Shown: one piece after another, positions 33,997 through 43,727 of the stretch
Layout: every line of letters begins with the position of its first letter
Numbering within the stretch: position 1 is the first letter of the stretch
Source: Chersky-840 sp963838775
Lineage (GTDB): Bacteria > Actinomycetota > Acidimicrobiia > Acidimicrobiales > UBA8190
Length of the DNA stretch: 64,000 bases
Direction of reading: 5' to 3'
Assembly: GCA_963838775.1 (NCBI GenBank)
Contig: CAWISP010000032.1
Span: 245,043-309,042 of the forward strand
Position numbers and translations under genes: made by a program
Notes under the pieces: model-generated
Databases searched by the model: none
Told to the model about the DNA's origin: nothing
The model's input: only the letters and a program-made list of their open reading frames with translations

Positions 33997-35426
33997 GCCA
34001 ACTCGGTCACGAAATGCTCGAGCTGGCGCAGGTTCCGGCATTCGAACACGTCGTCGCAGTGCACGGCGTACTCGCCCAGGATGGAGTCACCGGTCCCCCA
34101 GTAGGCACGGGGCTCGGGATTGAGCCAGTACACATGGCGGGCGCGGTGCCGGATCTCCTGGATGACCCAGGCCTGCGAGGCGTGGTAGTTGTTGCGGGCG
34201 TCGCCGAGCAGCAGGACGCTCGAGCGCGGCGTGATCTCCTCGCCCCAGCGTTCCCAGAACACCGACAGGGCGTGGCCGTAGTCCGAGTGGCCGTCGACCC
34301 ACACCACATCGGCCTCGGTGTTGATGCGGTGCACGGCGTCGGCGACATCGTCGACGTTCTCGAAGAACCTCGTGACCTCGTCGATGCCGTCGATGAACAC
34401 GAAACTGCGCACCTTCGAGAATTGCGAGCTGATGGCGTGCACGAGATGGAGGGTGAACCGCGCGAACGACGCCACCGATCCCGAGATATCGGCGATGACG
34501 ATGATCTCGGGCTTGGCCGGGCGCGGATAGCGGAACTTGGGATCGACGGGGACACCCCCGGTCGACAACGAGTGGCGCATGGTGGACCGGAAGTCGAGAG
34601 GCCCCTTGCGGCCGTGGCGGCGCTTGCGGGCCAGTCGCACCGCCAGCTTGCGGGTGAGGGGATGGATGGCACGGCGCAACGACGCCAGCTCGTCCCGGGT
34701 GGCGTGCATGAAGTCGATCTCCTCGGGCAAGGGCTTACGCAAGGAGCGGGCCAGCGCCTCGGTTCCCCGGTCGGCCACGAGCCGCCGCCGGATCTCGTCC
34801 TCGAGCTCGCGACGAAGGTGGTCGAGACGGCTCTTGAACTCGTCGCGGGCCAGGCGCTCTTCGAGCGGGGTCAGCTGCCCCTCGGGCGTCGCGGCGCGTG
34901 CCGTCTCCATCAACCGCTCGAGGACACGGTCGAGGTCGAGGTTCCGCAGGGTCCGGTACAGGTAGTAGGTGCCGCCCACGGGACGGCCCGGCTCCATGCC
35001 CGCGAATCGGCTCACGGCCTGGCGGGCCAGCGCGGCGACCTGGGCGTCGTTGGCCGACAGCAGGGCCCGGAACAGCATCTCGGCGAGCTCCTCCGACGAC
35101 AGCGATTCGCCGCCACCCCCGCCCTGGCCCCGGCCCTGGCCGCGGTGTTCGCTGTCGGTGTCGCTGTCGGCGTCGGGCGACGAGGACTCGTCACCGAACT
35201 CGTACTGTGGGCCCCGCATCGAGAAGTACACCTCGAAGGCGGTCTCGAACGCCTTCCAGTGCGACGAGGACTTGACCAAGGTGGCCGCCAACGCGTACTT
35301 GAGGGCGTCACGGTCCTCGAGAGGGATGTGGTGGACCGCTTCGGCCGCGTCGATCGACTCGGTCAGCGACACCGGCAGGCCGGCGGAGCGCAGCTCTCCG
35401 ATGAAGCCGGTGAGGACGTCGAGCAC
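33993..35426 (-). CDS. VWA-domain protein, CoxE-like, MoxR partner
   Basis: A 477-residue protein with a C-terminal von Willebrand A domain carrying the MIDAS motif DISGS in EIIVIADISGSVASF and the downstream HSDYGHAL block. The N-terminal ~250 residues are helical, with an acidic Ser/Asp stretch and GQGRGQGGGGG. CoxE-like proteins work with MoxR/CoxD AAA ATPases in metal-cofactor insertion or complex assembly; the client here is unknown. GTG 35426 starts VLDVLTGFIGEL, 10 nt after the ATPase gene. It overlaps the phosphatase gene by GTGA. Confidence 0.87.
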   Translation of the reverse strand: MLDVLTGFIGELRSAGLPVSLTESIDAAEAVHHIPLEDRDALKYALAATLVKSSSHWKAFETAFEVYFSMRGPQYEFGDESSSPDADSDTDSEHRGQGRGQGGGGGESLSSEELAEMLFRALLSANDAQVAALARQAVSRFAGMEPGRPVGGTYYLYRTLRNLDLDRVLERLMETARAATPEGQLTPLEERLARDEFKSRLDHLRRELEDEIRRRLVADRGTEALARSLRKPLPEEIDFMHATRDELASLRRAIHPLTRKLAVRLARKRRHGRKGPLDFRSTMRHSLSTGGVPVDPKFRYPRPAKPEIIVIADISGSVASFARFTLHLVHAISSQFSKVRSFVFIDGIDEVTRFFENVDDVADAVHRINTEADVVWVDGHSDYGHALSVFWERWGEEITPRSSVLLLGDARNNYHASQAWVIQEIRHRARHVYWLNPEPRAYWGTGDSILGEYAVHCDDVFECRNLRQLEHFVTELA

Positions 35427-35436
35427 GATCTCGGCC

Positions 35437-36456
35437 TCAGGCCCGGTCCTCCCCGGCCACGGCCAGTTCCTTGGCCGCGCGCTCGAGGTCGCTGCGGTAT
35501 TTGAGCAGGACGTGCAACGTGGCCTTGGCCTGCTCGGCATCGATCGACTCGACCCCGAGCACCACGAGGGTGCGCGCCCAATCGAGGGTCTCGGAGACAG
35601 ACGGGTACTTCTTGAGCTCGAGGGTCCGCAGCGACCGGACGATCCGCGCGATCTGATCGGCGAGCTCCTCGGTCACCCCGGGAACGCGGGTGAGGACGAT
35701 GTCGCGCTCTCGCTCGAGCGAGGGGTAGTCGAGATGGAGATACAGGCACCGGCGCTTGAGCGCCTCGGACAGTTCGCGCGTGTTGTTGGACGTGAGGAAG
35801 ACGAGCGGGATCTGTTGCGCCCGGATCGTGCCGAGCTCGGGGATCGACACCTGGTACTCCGACAGCACCTCGAGCAGCAGAGCCTCGGTCTCGAGCTCGA
35901 CGCGGTCCACCTCGTCGACGAGGAGGACCACGGGGTCCGGCGACCGGATGGCCTCGAGCAGCGGGCGGGTGAGGAGGAACTCCTCGGAGAAGATGTCCTC
36001 TTCGAGGTCGCGCCATGAGCTCGTCGACCCGTCGCCCGCCCCATCACGCGCCGACAGCGACGCGGCCTCGGACCCGTCGTCGTCGACGACCCGCTGCGCC
36101 TGGATTCGGAGCAGCTGCTTCTTGTAATTCCATTCGTACAGCGCCTTGGACTCGTCGAGGCCCTCGTAGCACTGCAGCCGGATGAGCCGGCTGCCGGTGA
36201 CACGGGCCACCGACTTGGCCAGCTCGGTCTTGCCCGTGCCGGCCGGCCCCTCCACGAGCACCGGCTTGGCCAGACGGTCGGCGAGATGGACCACCCCGGC
36301 GATGCCATCATCGGCGAGGTACCCGACCGCGGCCAGGCGCTCGCGCACCTCGGTCACCGACGAGAACAAGGGCGGGCCCGGGTCGGGGAACCCGAGCATC
36401 CCGGTGGTGTCAGGCGGTCGGGGTTCGTCACCGTCCTTGTCGCCCGCGGGGCTCAC
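35437..36456 (-). CDS. MoxR/CoxD-type AAA+ ATPase
   Basis: A 339-residue AAA+ ATPase. Walker A is VEGPAGTGKTELAKSVAR and Walker B is VVLLVDEVDRVELE; sensor 1 is FLTSNNTREL, and RRCLYLHLDYP follows. The CYEGLDESKALYEWNY block is typical of the CoxD-like subgroup. GTG 36456 overlaps the proA TGA (GTGA); ATG further in (MLGFPDPG) is an alternative. Together with the VWA gene it forms a chaperone pair with no obvious substrate gene nearby. Confidence 0.9.
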   Translation of the reverse strand: MSPAGDKDGDEPRPPDTTGMLGFPDPGPPLFSSVTEVRERLAAVGYLADDGIAGVVHLADRLAKPVLVEGPAGTGKTELAKSVARVTGSRLIRLQCYEGLDESKALYEWNYKKQLLRIQAQRVVDDDGSEAASLSARDGAGDGSTSSWRDLEEDIFSEEFLLTRPLLEAIRSPDPVVLLVDEVDRVELETEALLLEVLSEYQVSIPELGTIRAQQIPLVFLTSNNTRELSEALKRRCLYLHLDYPSLERERDIVLTRVPGVTEELADQIARIVRSLRTLELKKYPSVSETLDWARTLVVLGVESIDAEQAKATLHVLLKYRSDLERAAKELAVAGEDRA

Positions 36457-37700
36457 CGTCGCACCTGCCCGTTCCCGTGCACGACGTACTTCACGCACGT
36501 GAGCTCGCGCAGCCCCATCGGACCACGGGCGTGGAGCTTCTGCGTGGAGATCCCGATCTCGGATCCGAGGCCGAGCTCTCCCCCGTCGATGAACCGCGTC
36601 GACGCGTTGACGACGACGGCGGCGGCGTCGACCTCGCGACAGAATCGCTCCGAAGCGCCCAGGTCGTTGGTGACGATGGCTTCGGAATGCCCCGATCCGT
36701 ACCGGGTGATGTGATCGATGGCCCCGTCGAGATCGGCCACGACCGCCACCGACATGATCGGGCCCAGGAACTCCGCCCCGAAGTCGTCCTCGGTGGCCTG
36801 CGCCATGGTGGGGAGGAGGGCGCGGCTCGCCCCGTCGCCACGCAGCTCGACACCCGACAGGGCCTCGCCCAGGCGGGGCAGGAACTCCCCCGCCACCGCC
36901 TCGTGGACGACGAGGGACTCCGCCGCGTTGCACACCCCGGGGCGTTGGGTCTTGGCGTTCACCACGATGGACAGGGCCATGTCGAGATCGGCGCCGGCGT
37001 CGACGTACACGTGGCAGTTGCCGTCCCCGTCGATCACATAGGGCACCGTGGCGTGCTCGCGTACCGAGGCGATGAGGGAGTGGCCCCCGCGGGGGACGAG
37101 GCAATCGATCATGCCGTTGAGCTGCATGAACGCCACCGCAGCCTCGTGGCTCGTGTCGGCCACGTTCACCACACCGTCCTCGGGGAGGCCGACTTTGGCC
37201 AGCGCCTCCCGCAGACAGCCCACGATGGCGGCGTTGGAGGCGGCGGCGCTCGACGATCCCCGCAACATCGTGGCGTTGCCCGCTTTCAGACAGAGCCCCG
37301 CCGCGTCGCTCGTGACATTGGGTCGGTTCTCGTAGATGACACCGACCACCCCGAGCGGGACCCGGACACGCTGGACGCGCAAGCCGTTGGGGCGCACCCA
37401 GCCCTCGACCACCTCGCCGACGGGGTCACCCAGCGCGGCGACCTGGCGCAGGCTGTCGGCCATGGCCGCGACCCGCTCGGCGGTGAGGCGCAGCCGGTCG
37501 AGGGCCACGTCGGCGGCGTCACCGGCCCGGGCCCGCTCGAGGTCGGCGGCGTTGTGCTCGAGCAAATCGACGCCCCGCTCCTCGAGCAGGTCGGCGGCCA
37601 CCAGCAACGCACCGTTCTTGGCGGCGCCGTCCGCCCCGGCCAGGACCCGGGAGGCCGCCTTGGCGCGCCGGCCGAGATCGACGATGTGCTCCCGGCCCAT
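36453..37700 (-). CDS. proA: Gamma-glutamyl phosphate reductase
   Basis: A 415-residue NADPH-dependent enzyme of proline synthesis that forms glutamate semialdehyde. It has the ALDH-like blocks RVPLGVVGVIYENRPNVT, LRGSSSAAASN, VPRGGHSLI and the catalytic cysteine region AKTQRPGVCNAAESLVVH. ATG 37700 (MGREHIVDLGRRA) gives the usual length; GTG codons upstream would add ~9 residues. It is 95 nt downstream of proB, which makes its substrate. Confidence 0.96.
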   Translation of the reverse strand: MGREHIVDLGRRAKAASRVLAGADGAAKNGALLVAADLLEERGVDLLEHNAADLERARAGDAADVALDRLRLTAERVAAMADSLRQVAALGDPVGEVVEGWVRPNGLRVQRVRVPLGVVGVIYENRPNVTSDAAGLCLKAGNATMLRGSSSAAASNAAIVGCLREALAKVGLPEDGVVNVADTSHEAAVAFMQLNGMIDCLVPRGGHSLIASVREHATVPYVIDGDGNCHVYVDAGADLDMALSIVVNAKTQRPGVCNAAESLVVHEAVAGEFLPRLGEALSGVELRGDGASRALLPTMAQATEDDFGAEFLGPIMSVAVVADLDGAIDHITRYGSGHSEAIVTNDLGASERFCREVDAAAVVVNASTRFIDGGELGLGSEIGISTQKLHARGPMGLRELTCVKYVVHGNGQVRR

Positions 37701-37795
37701 GCTCCAGGGTACCTCCGCCACGCGGACCGCCCGGGCGGAGGTCCCACGTCCAACGGCTCGACCCGGGGCCCGACCCCGTCGACGAGCGGGTGGGC

Positions 37796-38905
37796 TCAGA
37801 CCAGCACCACCAGGTCGTCCCGGTGCACGACCTCGGGAGCGGCGCCATCGGGCAACGCGCTCGTACGTCGACCCGCCCACGACGCCACGAGCTCGGCCCC
37901 ATGACGAGCGAGCCCTTTGGCGAAGACCACGCCGTCGGGCCCCGCGATCTCGACGGCGTCGTCGGCGTCGAAGCGGCCCGACACCGACACCACCCCGGCC
38001 GGGAGCAGCGAGGCCTCACGTTCCACGAGGGCAAGACGGGCGCCTTCGTCCACGATGAGGGTCCCCGAGGCGGCGACGGCGAAGGCGATCCACAGCTTTC
38101 TGGCCGGCAGGCGCCGTCCCCGGGCCCGGAAGACGGTCCCCACCCCGGGCTCACCGTCGATGGCGCCGCGCAGCACCCCCGCCCGACCGGCGTCGGCGAT
38201 GACGGTCTCGACGCCGGACCACGCCGCGATCTTCGCCGCGGCCAGCTTCGACGCCATTCCGCCGCTGCCCACCACGCTGCCCGCCCCGCCCGCCAGCGTC
38301 TCGAGCTCGTGGTCGACCTCGACCACCTCTTCGATGAGCGACGCCTCGGCCGTGGTACGGGGATCGGCGGTCAGGAGGCCGGCCGTGTCGGTGAGCAGGA
38401 CGAGCAGATCGGCGGCGACGAGGTGGGCGACGAGAGCGGCGAGCCGGTCGTTGTCGCCGAAGCGGATCTCGTCGTCGGAGGTGGCGTCGTTCTCGTTCAC
38501 CACCGGGACCACACCCAGCTCGAGCAGACGGGACAGCGTCTGGCGGGCGTGGAGGTACTGCTGGCGGTGGATGAAGTCGAGCGGAGCCAGGAGCACCTGC
38601 CCCACGGCCAGCCCCCGAGCCCCGAAGGCCTCGTCGTACACGCGCATCAGCTTCGACTGCCCCACGGCGGAGACCGCCTGCAATGTGGCGAGGTCGGTGG
38701 GCCGGGGCCCGCCCCCCATGGCGGACCACCCCGCCGCGATGGCGCCTGAGCTGACGAGGACCACACTGTGACCGAGCGCGTGGAGCTCGCTCACCTGGGC
38801 ACACAACCTGTCCACAGCGGCGGGGTCCACACCGCCGCCGGCGCTCGTGATCGACGAAGACCCGATCTTCGCCACCACCGTGCGGGCGCTGTCGTGGACC
38901 GTCAC
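37796..38905 (-). CDS. proB: Glutamate 5-kinase with PUA domain
   Basis: A 369-residue amino-acid-kinase enzyme phosphorylating glutamate, the feedback-controlled first step of proline synthesis. Blocks VVAKIGSSSIT, VVLVSSGAIAAG, VPVVNENDATSDDEIRFGDND and GSGGMASKLAAA are clear. The C-terminal ~90 residues form a PUA domain (KLWIAFAVAASGTLIVDEGA). GTG 38905 overlaps the obgE stop (GTGA), the usual obgE-proB-proA order. Confidence 0.96.
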   Translation of the reverse strand: MTVHDSARTVVAKIGSSSITSAGGGVDPAAVDRLCAQVSELHALGHSVVLVSSGAIAAGWSAMGGGPRPTDLATLQAVSAVGQSKLMRVYDEAFGARGLAVGQVLLAPLDFIHRQQYLHARQTLSRLLELGVVPVVNENDATSDDEIRFGDNDRLAALVAHLVAADLLVLLTDTAGLLTADPRTTAEASLIEEVVEVDHELETLAGGAGSVVGSGGMASKLAAAKIAAWSGVETVIADAGRAGVLRGAIDGEPGVGTVFRARGRRLPARKLWIAFAVAASGTLIVDEGARLALVEREASLLPAGVVSVSGRFDADDAVEIAGPDGVVFAKGLARHGAELVASWAGRRTSALPDGAAPEVVHRDDLVVLV

Positions 38906-40236
38906 GTCCCGGTTCCCCTGCCTCGTCTCCCCCCGCGCCGGGGCTCGGGAGGCGGCGGTTCGGCCACCGCCGCTTCGACCCCGTCCTCGCGCCGGTAGGT
39001 GAAGCTCAACTCGCCGAGGTGCACGACATCGCCGTCATGGATCCCGGCCCGCACGAGGGCGCGCTCGACGCCGAGCCTGCGCAGACGGGTCTGGACGTAG
39101 TCCACGGCATCGTGATCGTTGAGGTCGGACAACGCCACCGCCCGCAGCGCCGGACGACCGAGCACCACGAAGGAGCCGTCCTCGCCCCGGACCACTTCGA
39201 TCTCCTCCGACAACGGGCGGTGGATTACCACGGATCGGTTGGGCACGGCTTCGGCGGCGCGCGCCTCGACCACCATGCCAGCCAGCCGGACCAGCAACTC
39301 CGGGATCCCCGCCCCGGTGACGGCCGAGATGGTGAGCTCGAGCCCGTCTGGGACAGGCCCGGGGGCGACGTCGGACTTCGAGCCCACGACGATGCGGGGG
39401 CGCTGGAGGAGCTCGGGTCGGTACCGGCCGAGCTCGGCGAGGAGGATGCGCTGCTGCTCGGACACGGCCATCTCGTCGGCGGGGGCGAGGTCGAGCACCA
39501 CCACCAGGGCGCGGGCGCGCTCGACGTGGCGGAGGAACCGGTGGCCCAGGCCACGACCCTCGGCCGCGCCCTCGACGAGGCCCGGGACGTCAGCCACCAC
39601 GAATTCGGATTCGTCACCGGGCCGACCGACCCGGACCACACCGAGATGCGGTTCGAGGGTGGTGAACGGATAGGCGGCCACCTTGGGACGCGCCGCCGAG
39701 ATACGCGAGATCAAGGTGCTCTTGCCGGAGTTGGGGAGACCCACCAGCGCCACGTCGGCCAGCAGTTTGAGCTCGAGGTCGAGCCAGCGCTCCTCGCCTT
39801 TTTCGCCCTGCTCGGCAAAGGCGGGAGCCCGGCGGCGGTTGCTCAGGAACCGGGCATTGCCCCGCCCCCCCCGCCCACCCCCGGCCGCGAGCCAGCGGTC
39901 CCCGTTCGTGGCCAGATCGGCGAGCACCGCACCGTCGGGACCACGCACCGTCGTGCCCACCGGGACGGGGACCTCGAGGGCCTGACCGCGCGGGCCATGG
40001 CGCTTCTTGCCTTGGCCGTGCTTGCCGTCGGTGGCCCGGCGATGGGGGTGGTCGCGAAACCCGAGCAGCGACGCCTGGTTGGTGGTGGCCACGAGCCACA
40101 CGTCGCCGCCGTCGCCGCCGTCGCCGCCGTCAGGGCCGCCGCGCGAAACGTGGGCCTCGCGACGAAAGGACACCGAACCGGCACCGCCGTCGCCCGCCTT
40201 CACATGAACCTGGGCCTCGTCGGCGAACCCGGACAC
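38902..40236 (-). CDS. obgE: GTPase Obg/CgtA
   Basis: A 444-residue GTPase acting in late 50S assembly and stress signalling. The glycine-rich Obg fold (VKAGDGGAGSVSFRREAHV, GPDGGDGGDGGDVWLVA) is followed by the G domain: G1 VALVGLPNSGKSTL, G3 VADVPGLVEGA, G4 VGSKSD (usually NKxD). A C-terminal OCT domain (IHRPLSEEIEVVRGEDGSF) is present, as in actinobacteria. GTG 40236 has GGAG upstream; an earlier GTG at 40263 lacks one. It follows rplU-rpmA. Confidence 0.96.
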   Translation of the reverse strand: MSGFADEAQVHVKAGDGGAGSVSFRREAHVSRGGPDGGDGGDGGDVWLVATTNQASLLGFRDHPHRRATDGKHGQGKKRHGPRGQALEVPVPVGTTVRGPDGAVLADLATNGDRWLAAGGGRGGRGNARFLSNRRRAPAFAEQGEKGEERWLDLELKLLADVALVGLPNSGKSTLISRISAARPKVAAYPFTTLEPHLGVVRVGRPGDESEFVVADVPGLVEGAAEGRGLGHRFLRHVERARALVVVLDLAPADEMAVSEQQRILLAELGRYRPELLQRPRIVVGSKSDVAPGPVPDGLELTISAVTGAGIPELLVRLAGMVVEARAAEAVPNRSVVIHRPLSEEIEVVRGEDGSFVVLGRPALRAVALSDLNDHDAVDYVQTRLRRLGVERALVRAGIHDGDVVHLGELSFTYRREDGVEAAVAEPPPPEPRRGGRRGRGTGT

Positions 40237-40300
40237 GGCTCCGATTCTACGGGGCACCGTCACACCCTCCTCGGGGGAGCGTGCGGCGGGGCGCCCCGGC

Positions 40301-40555
40301 TCAGGATTCGGCGCGGACGCTCACTTGACGGCGACCCTTGCGGGTGCCGAAGCTCACCACGCCCCCGGCGGTGGCGAACAGCGTGTCGTCGCCACCGCGC
40401 CCGACGTTCTCGCCGGGATGGAACTTGGTCCCGCGCTGGCGCAGGATGATCGCCCCGGCGGGGACCGTCGTCCCGTCGTACACCTTCACGCCGAGTCGCT
40501 TCGACTTCGAATCCCGGCCGTTGCGGGTCGATCCCCCGCCCTTTGTCTTCGACAT
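40301..40555 (-). CDS. rpmA: 50S ribosomal protein L27
   Basis: An 84-residue protein whose N-terminus reaches the peptidyl transferase centre. The body is canonical: KTKGGGSTRNGRDSKSKRLG, then VPAGAIILRQRGTKFHPG and VVSFGTRKGRRQVSV. It begins MSKTKGGG with no cleavable extension of the Firmicutes type. It is 25 nt after rplU, the universal pair. Confidence 0.97.
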   Translation of the reverse strand: MSKTKGGGSTRNGRDSKSKRLGVKVYDGTTVPAGAIILRQRGTKFHPGENVGRGGDDTLFATAGGVVSFGTRKGRRQVSVRAES

Positions 40556-40580
40556 GAGAATCGCCTCCCGTGTGGCGGTG

Positions 40581-40901
40581 TCAGCGGCCCGCGGGGACCG
40601 TGATCGACAAGATCTCGACGGTGTCGTATTGCTGACGGTGCCCCCACCGACGCCGGCGTCGCGCCTTGGCCTGGTACGTGAAGCCTCGGATCTTGGGACC
40701 CAGCTCCCGCCCCACGACCCGGGCGGCCACTACCGTCCCGGCGAGCTCGGCCGGGGTGGCGAGCACCCGGTCGTCGTCGACGACCAGCACGGGGGCGAGC
40801 TCGACCTCGCTGCCCTCGGGCACGCCCAGCAGCTCCACGCGCAGATGCTGGCCCTCGGCCACACGCTCCTGCTTGCCTCCGCTCTGGATGACTGCGTACA
40901 T
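40581..40901 (-). CDS. rplU: 50S ribosomal protein L21
   Basis: A 106-residue 23S rRNA-binding protein. MYAVIQSGGKQERVAEGQ at the start and GPKIRGFTYQAKARRRRRWG near the end are diagnostic. Length is normal. It lies 12 nt after the RNase E/G stop, so rng, rplU and rpmA form one unit, as in many bacteria. Confidence 0.97.
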   Translation of the reverse strand: MYAVIQSGGKQERVAEGQHLRVELLGVPEGSEVELAPVLVVDDDRVLATPAELAGTVVAARVVGRELGPKIRGFTYQAKARRRRRWGHRQQYDTVEILSITVPAGR

Positions 40902-40913
40902 AGCCCGGCAATC

Positions 40914-43004
40914 TTACAGCAGGGAGTCGTCGAGCACGATCCCGCGCCCACCGCACACCGTGCAGACGGTCGAGAGCGACTCCACCAGGCCCTCCGAGAC
41001 CCGCTTCCGGGTCATCTCGACCAGGCCCAGCTCGGAGATGTCGAACACCTGGGTCCTCGTCTTGTCCCGTGCCAGCGCCGAGCGCAGGGCGGCGGATACC
41101 CGGTCCCGGTTGTCGCGGATCTCCATGTCGATGAAGTCGATGACGATGATGCCCCCGATGTCGCGCAGGCGGAGCTGTCTGGCGATCTCCTCGGCGGCCT
41201 CCAGGTTGTTGCGGTAGACGGTCTCCTCGAGGTTCGACTTGCCCACGTTCTTGCCGGTGTTCACGTCGATCACGGTGAGGGCCTCGGTGCGTTCGATGAT
41301 GATCGATCCCCCCGAAGGCAGCCACACCTTGCGATCGAGGGCCTTGTGAAGCTGCTCGTGCACGTGGAAGCGCTCGAAGATGGGAAGGTTCTCGACGACC
41401 GGGTCGTAGTACTCGACTCTGTCGACGAGCTCGGGGTTCACCTGCTCGATGTAATCACGGACTTGCGCGTACAGGGTCTCGTCGTCGATGACCACGTTGC
41501 GGTACTCGCGGTTGAACTCCTCGCGCACGATGCGCACGGCGAGGTCGGGTTCGCGGTAGAGCAACCCCGGGGCGTTGGACCGGTTGGCTTCCGCCTCGAT
41601 GGCGGCCCACAGCGCCACCAGACGTTCGACATCGTGACGCAGCTCGTCCTGGCTGGCCCCTTCGGCCGCGGTCCGCACGATCAGACCGTGCCCGGCGGGC
41701 CGCACCTCGTCGACGATCCGACGCAACCGCTTGCGCTCGTTGTCGTCGAGGCGCTTGGAGATGCCGAAGGCGCTGGAGTTGGGGACCATGACGACGAAAC
41801 GCCCCGGCAGCGAGACCTCCTGGGTCAGGCGCGCACCTTTGGCCCCGATCGGGTTCTTCGTGACCTGGCACAAGATGACCTGGCCGGGGTGCAACATCTC
41901 CTCGATACGCGCCGAGGAGCTCTTGGCAGTTTCGACGTCCTCGACGTCGTAGCGGACGTCACCCCGGTACAGCACGGCGTTCTTGGGGGTGCCGATGTCG
42001 ATGAACGCCGCCTCCATGCCCGGCAGGACGTTCTGGACACGGCCGCGATAGATGTTGCCGTCGATCTGGGTGGCGTCGTCAGACGCCCTCGACACGTAGT
42101 GCTCTACCAGGGTACGGCCCTCGAGCACGGCGATCTGGGTGGCATGGGGGCGGACGTGGACGCACATGAGGTACCGGCCCACGGGGCGCCCCCGCCGCTC
42201 GCGGCCGCTGCGACGTCGAGACCGACCCCCCGACGCCTTGGACTCGGCGCTCTCGGGGCTGTCACCGTCTCCGTCGGACACGGCCGCCGCCACCGGCGCC
42301 ACCACGACCGGGGCGGGTGCGGACCTCACCGCCTTGGCTGCCAGCGGGGTCACCGGCACGGGGGCCACGGGGGGCACCGGTGGCCGGGCGGGGCGGGTGT
42401 CGCCGATCCGGGGTCGCTCCACGGGGGCTTTCCTGTCACCCACCCTGGGCGTCGCCGGCGCCTCCCCCGGCTCCTCCCCTTCGCCATCCTCGGCCGCGGC
42501 GCCTGGTGCGGGCGCTTCGACGTCTCCGGGCTCGGCCCGGGCTCCGCTGTCCCCGTTGGGTTCCGGGACGGCCTCCGCGCTCGCGGCCCCGGGCGCACGG
42601 GTGCCGGCGGGGCGCTTGCGACGGCGACGCGGGTTCGACGGTACACGGGGGGCACCGCCGGACGGCGCGTCATCCGACGTCGCGTCTCCCGACCCGGTCT
42701 CTCCCGACCCGGTCTCTGTCGACGCGCTCACCGGTGACGCGCTGTCGCCCGACGGGGTCTCGTCGGACGGCGTCTCCCGAGGGGCGGGGTCGCGAGGTGG
42801 TGTCTGACGAGGGGCCGCGGTCGGTTCACCCCCGTCGAGCCCTTCGGTTTGCTCGGCGTGCGGGCTGTTACGGTCCGGGGGAGAACCTCGCGATCCGGTG
42901 TTGAGCCCGGCAAGGGCGTTCGTCGCCCCGGGGTCGGTTGGTGCGGGGACAGACGGGGAGCCGGTCGGCTCCGCCGTCGGCTGCCCGGCGCTCGTATCGG
43001 ACAT
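40914..43004 (-). CDS. rng: Ribonuclease E/G
   Basis: A 696-residue endoribonuclease of mRNA decay and rRNA/tRNA processing. The catalytic half has an S1 domain (IYRGRVQNVLPGMEAAFIDI), 5' sensor and DNase I-like parts with EALTVIDVNTGKNVGKSNLE, and the zinc-link CTVCGGRG. The N-terminal ~275 residues are disordered, rich in Pro/Ser/Gly and then basic (RSRRRSGRERRGR), as in actinobacterial RNase E. ATG 43004 has AAGGGA 9 nt upstream. It is between the radical-SAM-associated pair and rplU. Confidence 0.94.
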   Translation of the reverse strand: MSDTSAGQPTAEPTGSPSVPAPTDPGATNALAGLNTGSRGSPPDRNSPHAEQTEGLDGGEPTAAPRQTPPRDPAPRETPSDETPSGDSASPVSASTETGSGETGSGDATSDDAPSGGAPRVPSNPRRRRKRPAGTRAPGAASAEAVPEPNGDSGARAEPGDVEAPAPGAAAEDGEGEEPGEAPATPRVGDRKAPVERPRIGDTRPARPPVPPVAPVPVTPLAAKAVRSAPAPVVVAPVAAAVSDGDGDSPESAESKASGGRSRRRSGRERRGRPVGRYLMCVHVRPHATQIAVLEGRTLVEHYVSRASDDATQIDGNIYRGRVQNVLPGMEAAFIDIGTPKNAVLYRGDVRYDVEDVETAKSSSARIEEMLHPGQVILCQVTKNPIGAKGARLTQEVSLPGRFVVMVPNSSAFGISKRLDDNERKRLRRIVDEVRPAGHGLIVRTAAEGASQDELRHDVERLVALWAAIEAEANRSNAPGLLYREPDLAVRIVREEFNREYRNVVIDDETLYAQVRDYIEQVNPELVDRVEYYDPVVENLPIFERFHVHEQLHKALDRKVWLPSGGSIIIERTEALTVIDVNTGKNVGKSNLEETVYRNNLEAAEEIARQLRLRDIGGIIVIDFIDMEIRDNRDRVSAALRSALARDKTRTQVFDISELGLVEMTRKRVSEGLVESLSTVCTVCGGRGIVLDDSLL

Positions 43005-43028
43005 GGGAACGATCCCTTCTGGTACTCC

Positions 43029-43727
43029 TCACGAGGCGCGTTCCCAGATGAGGGCGGTACCCGAGGGGTCCACCCGGAGAGGCTCCCAGCGGGAGCCGTC
43101 GCGCTCGATCCATTGACAGGTTCTACGGGCAAGCCCGAGCTCGACACCCAAGGCCTGGGCGAGCTCGGATGGTCGTACTCCGCGGGGCCGGGTGCCGAGC
43201 TCGGCCACGAGTTGGGCACCGTCCGCGTCACATCCGGCACAAGACAACACCAGCACCGAGGGACGCAGGTCGTCGACCACGTCTCGTCCCTTGCGCTCGC
43301 GCGTGATGGGAAGGGAGTCGGCGACGAGCGCGTGGCTGATCGCCGCCTCGAGGTCGCCGGAGCCGACCCCGGGCACGCGGATCTCCCACGTGCACGAGGA
43401 CACGTCTTCCTGGAGGGAGTTCGTCCCCGGCTCGAGGACAGCCGCCGCCACCACGTCGACGCCCTCGGGCAACATCGGGCTGACCCGAGGCGCCAACTCG
43501 GACGGTGCGACAGGCTCGTCGAGCGCGATGTCGAGGTACTCGGCGACCGACTCGCACCCGGTGGGCAAGGCCAACCCGAAGCTCAGCTGCGGGCGCGGCG
43601 TGAATCCCGCCGTATAAGAGACGGGCATCCGAGCGCGGCGCAGGGCCCGCTCCCACATCCGGGCCACGTCGCGGTGGCTCGTCCACCGAACCCGGCCGAC
43701 CTTGGTGAAGCGGACACGGACCTTCAT
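43029..43727 (-). CDS. TIGR03936/DUF2344 family protein, partner of radical SAM gene
   Basis: A 232-residue protein beginning MKVRVRFTKVGRVRWTSHRD, with RMPVSYTAGFTPRPQLSFG and LPTGCESVAEYLDIAL, all diagnostic of the DUF2344 family. In many bacteria this domain is fused to, or encoded beside, the TIGR03960 radical SAM protein. It has been proposed to act in RNA modification, but the function is not established. Its ATG overlaps the radical SAM stop (ATGA). It precedes rng. Confidence 0.9.
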   Translation of the reverse strand: MKVRVRFTKVGRVRWTSHRDVARMWERALRRARMPVSYTAGFTPRPQLSFGLALPTGCESVAEYLDIALDEPVAPSELAPRVSPMLPEGVDVVAAAVLEPGTNSLQEDVSSCTWEIRVPGVGSGDLEAAISHALVADSLPITRERKGRDVVDDLRPSVLVLSCAGCDADGAQLVAELGTRPRGVRPSELAQALGVELGLARRTCQWIERDGSRWEPLRVDPSGTALIWERAS

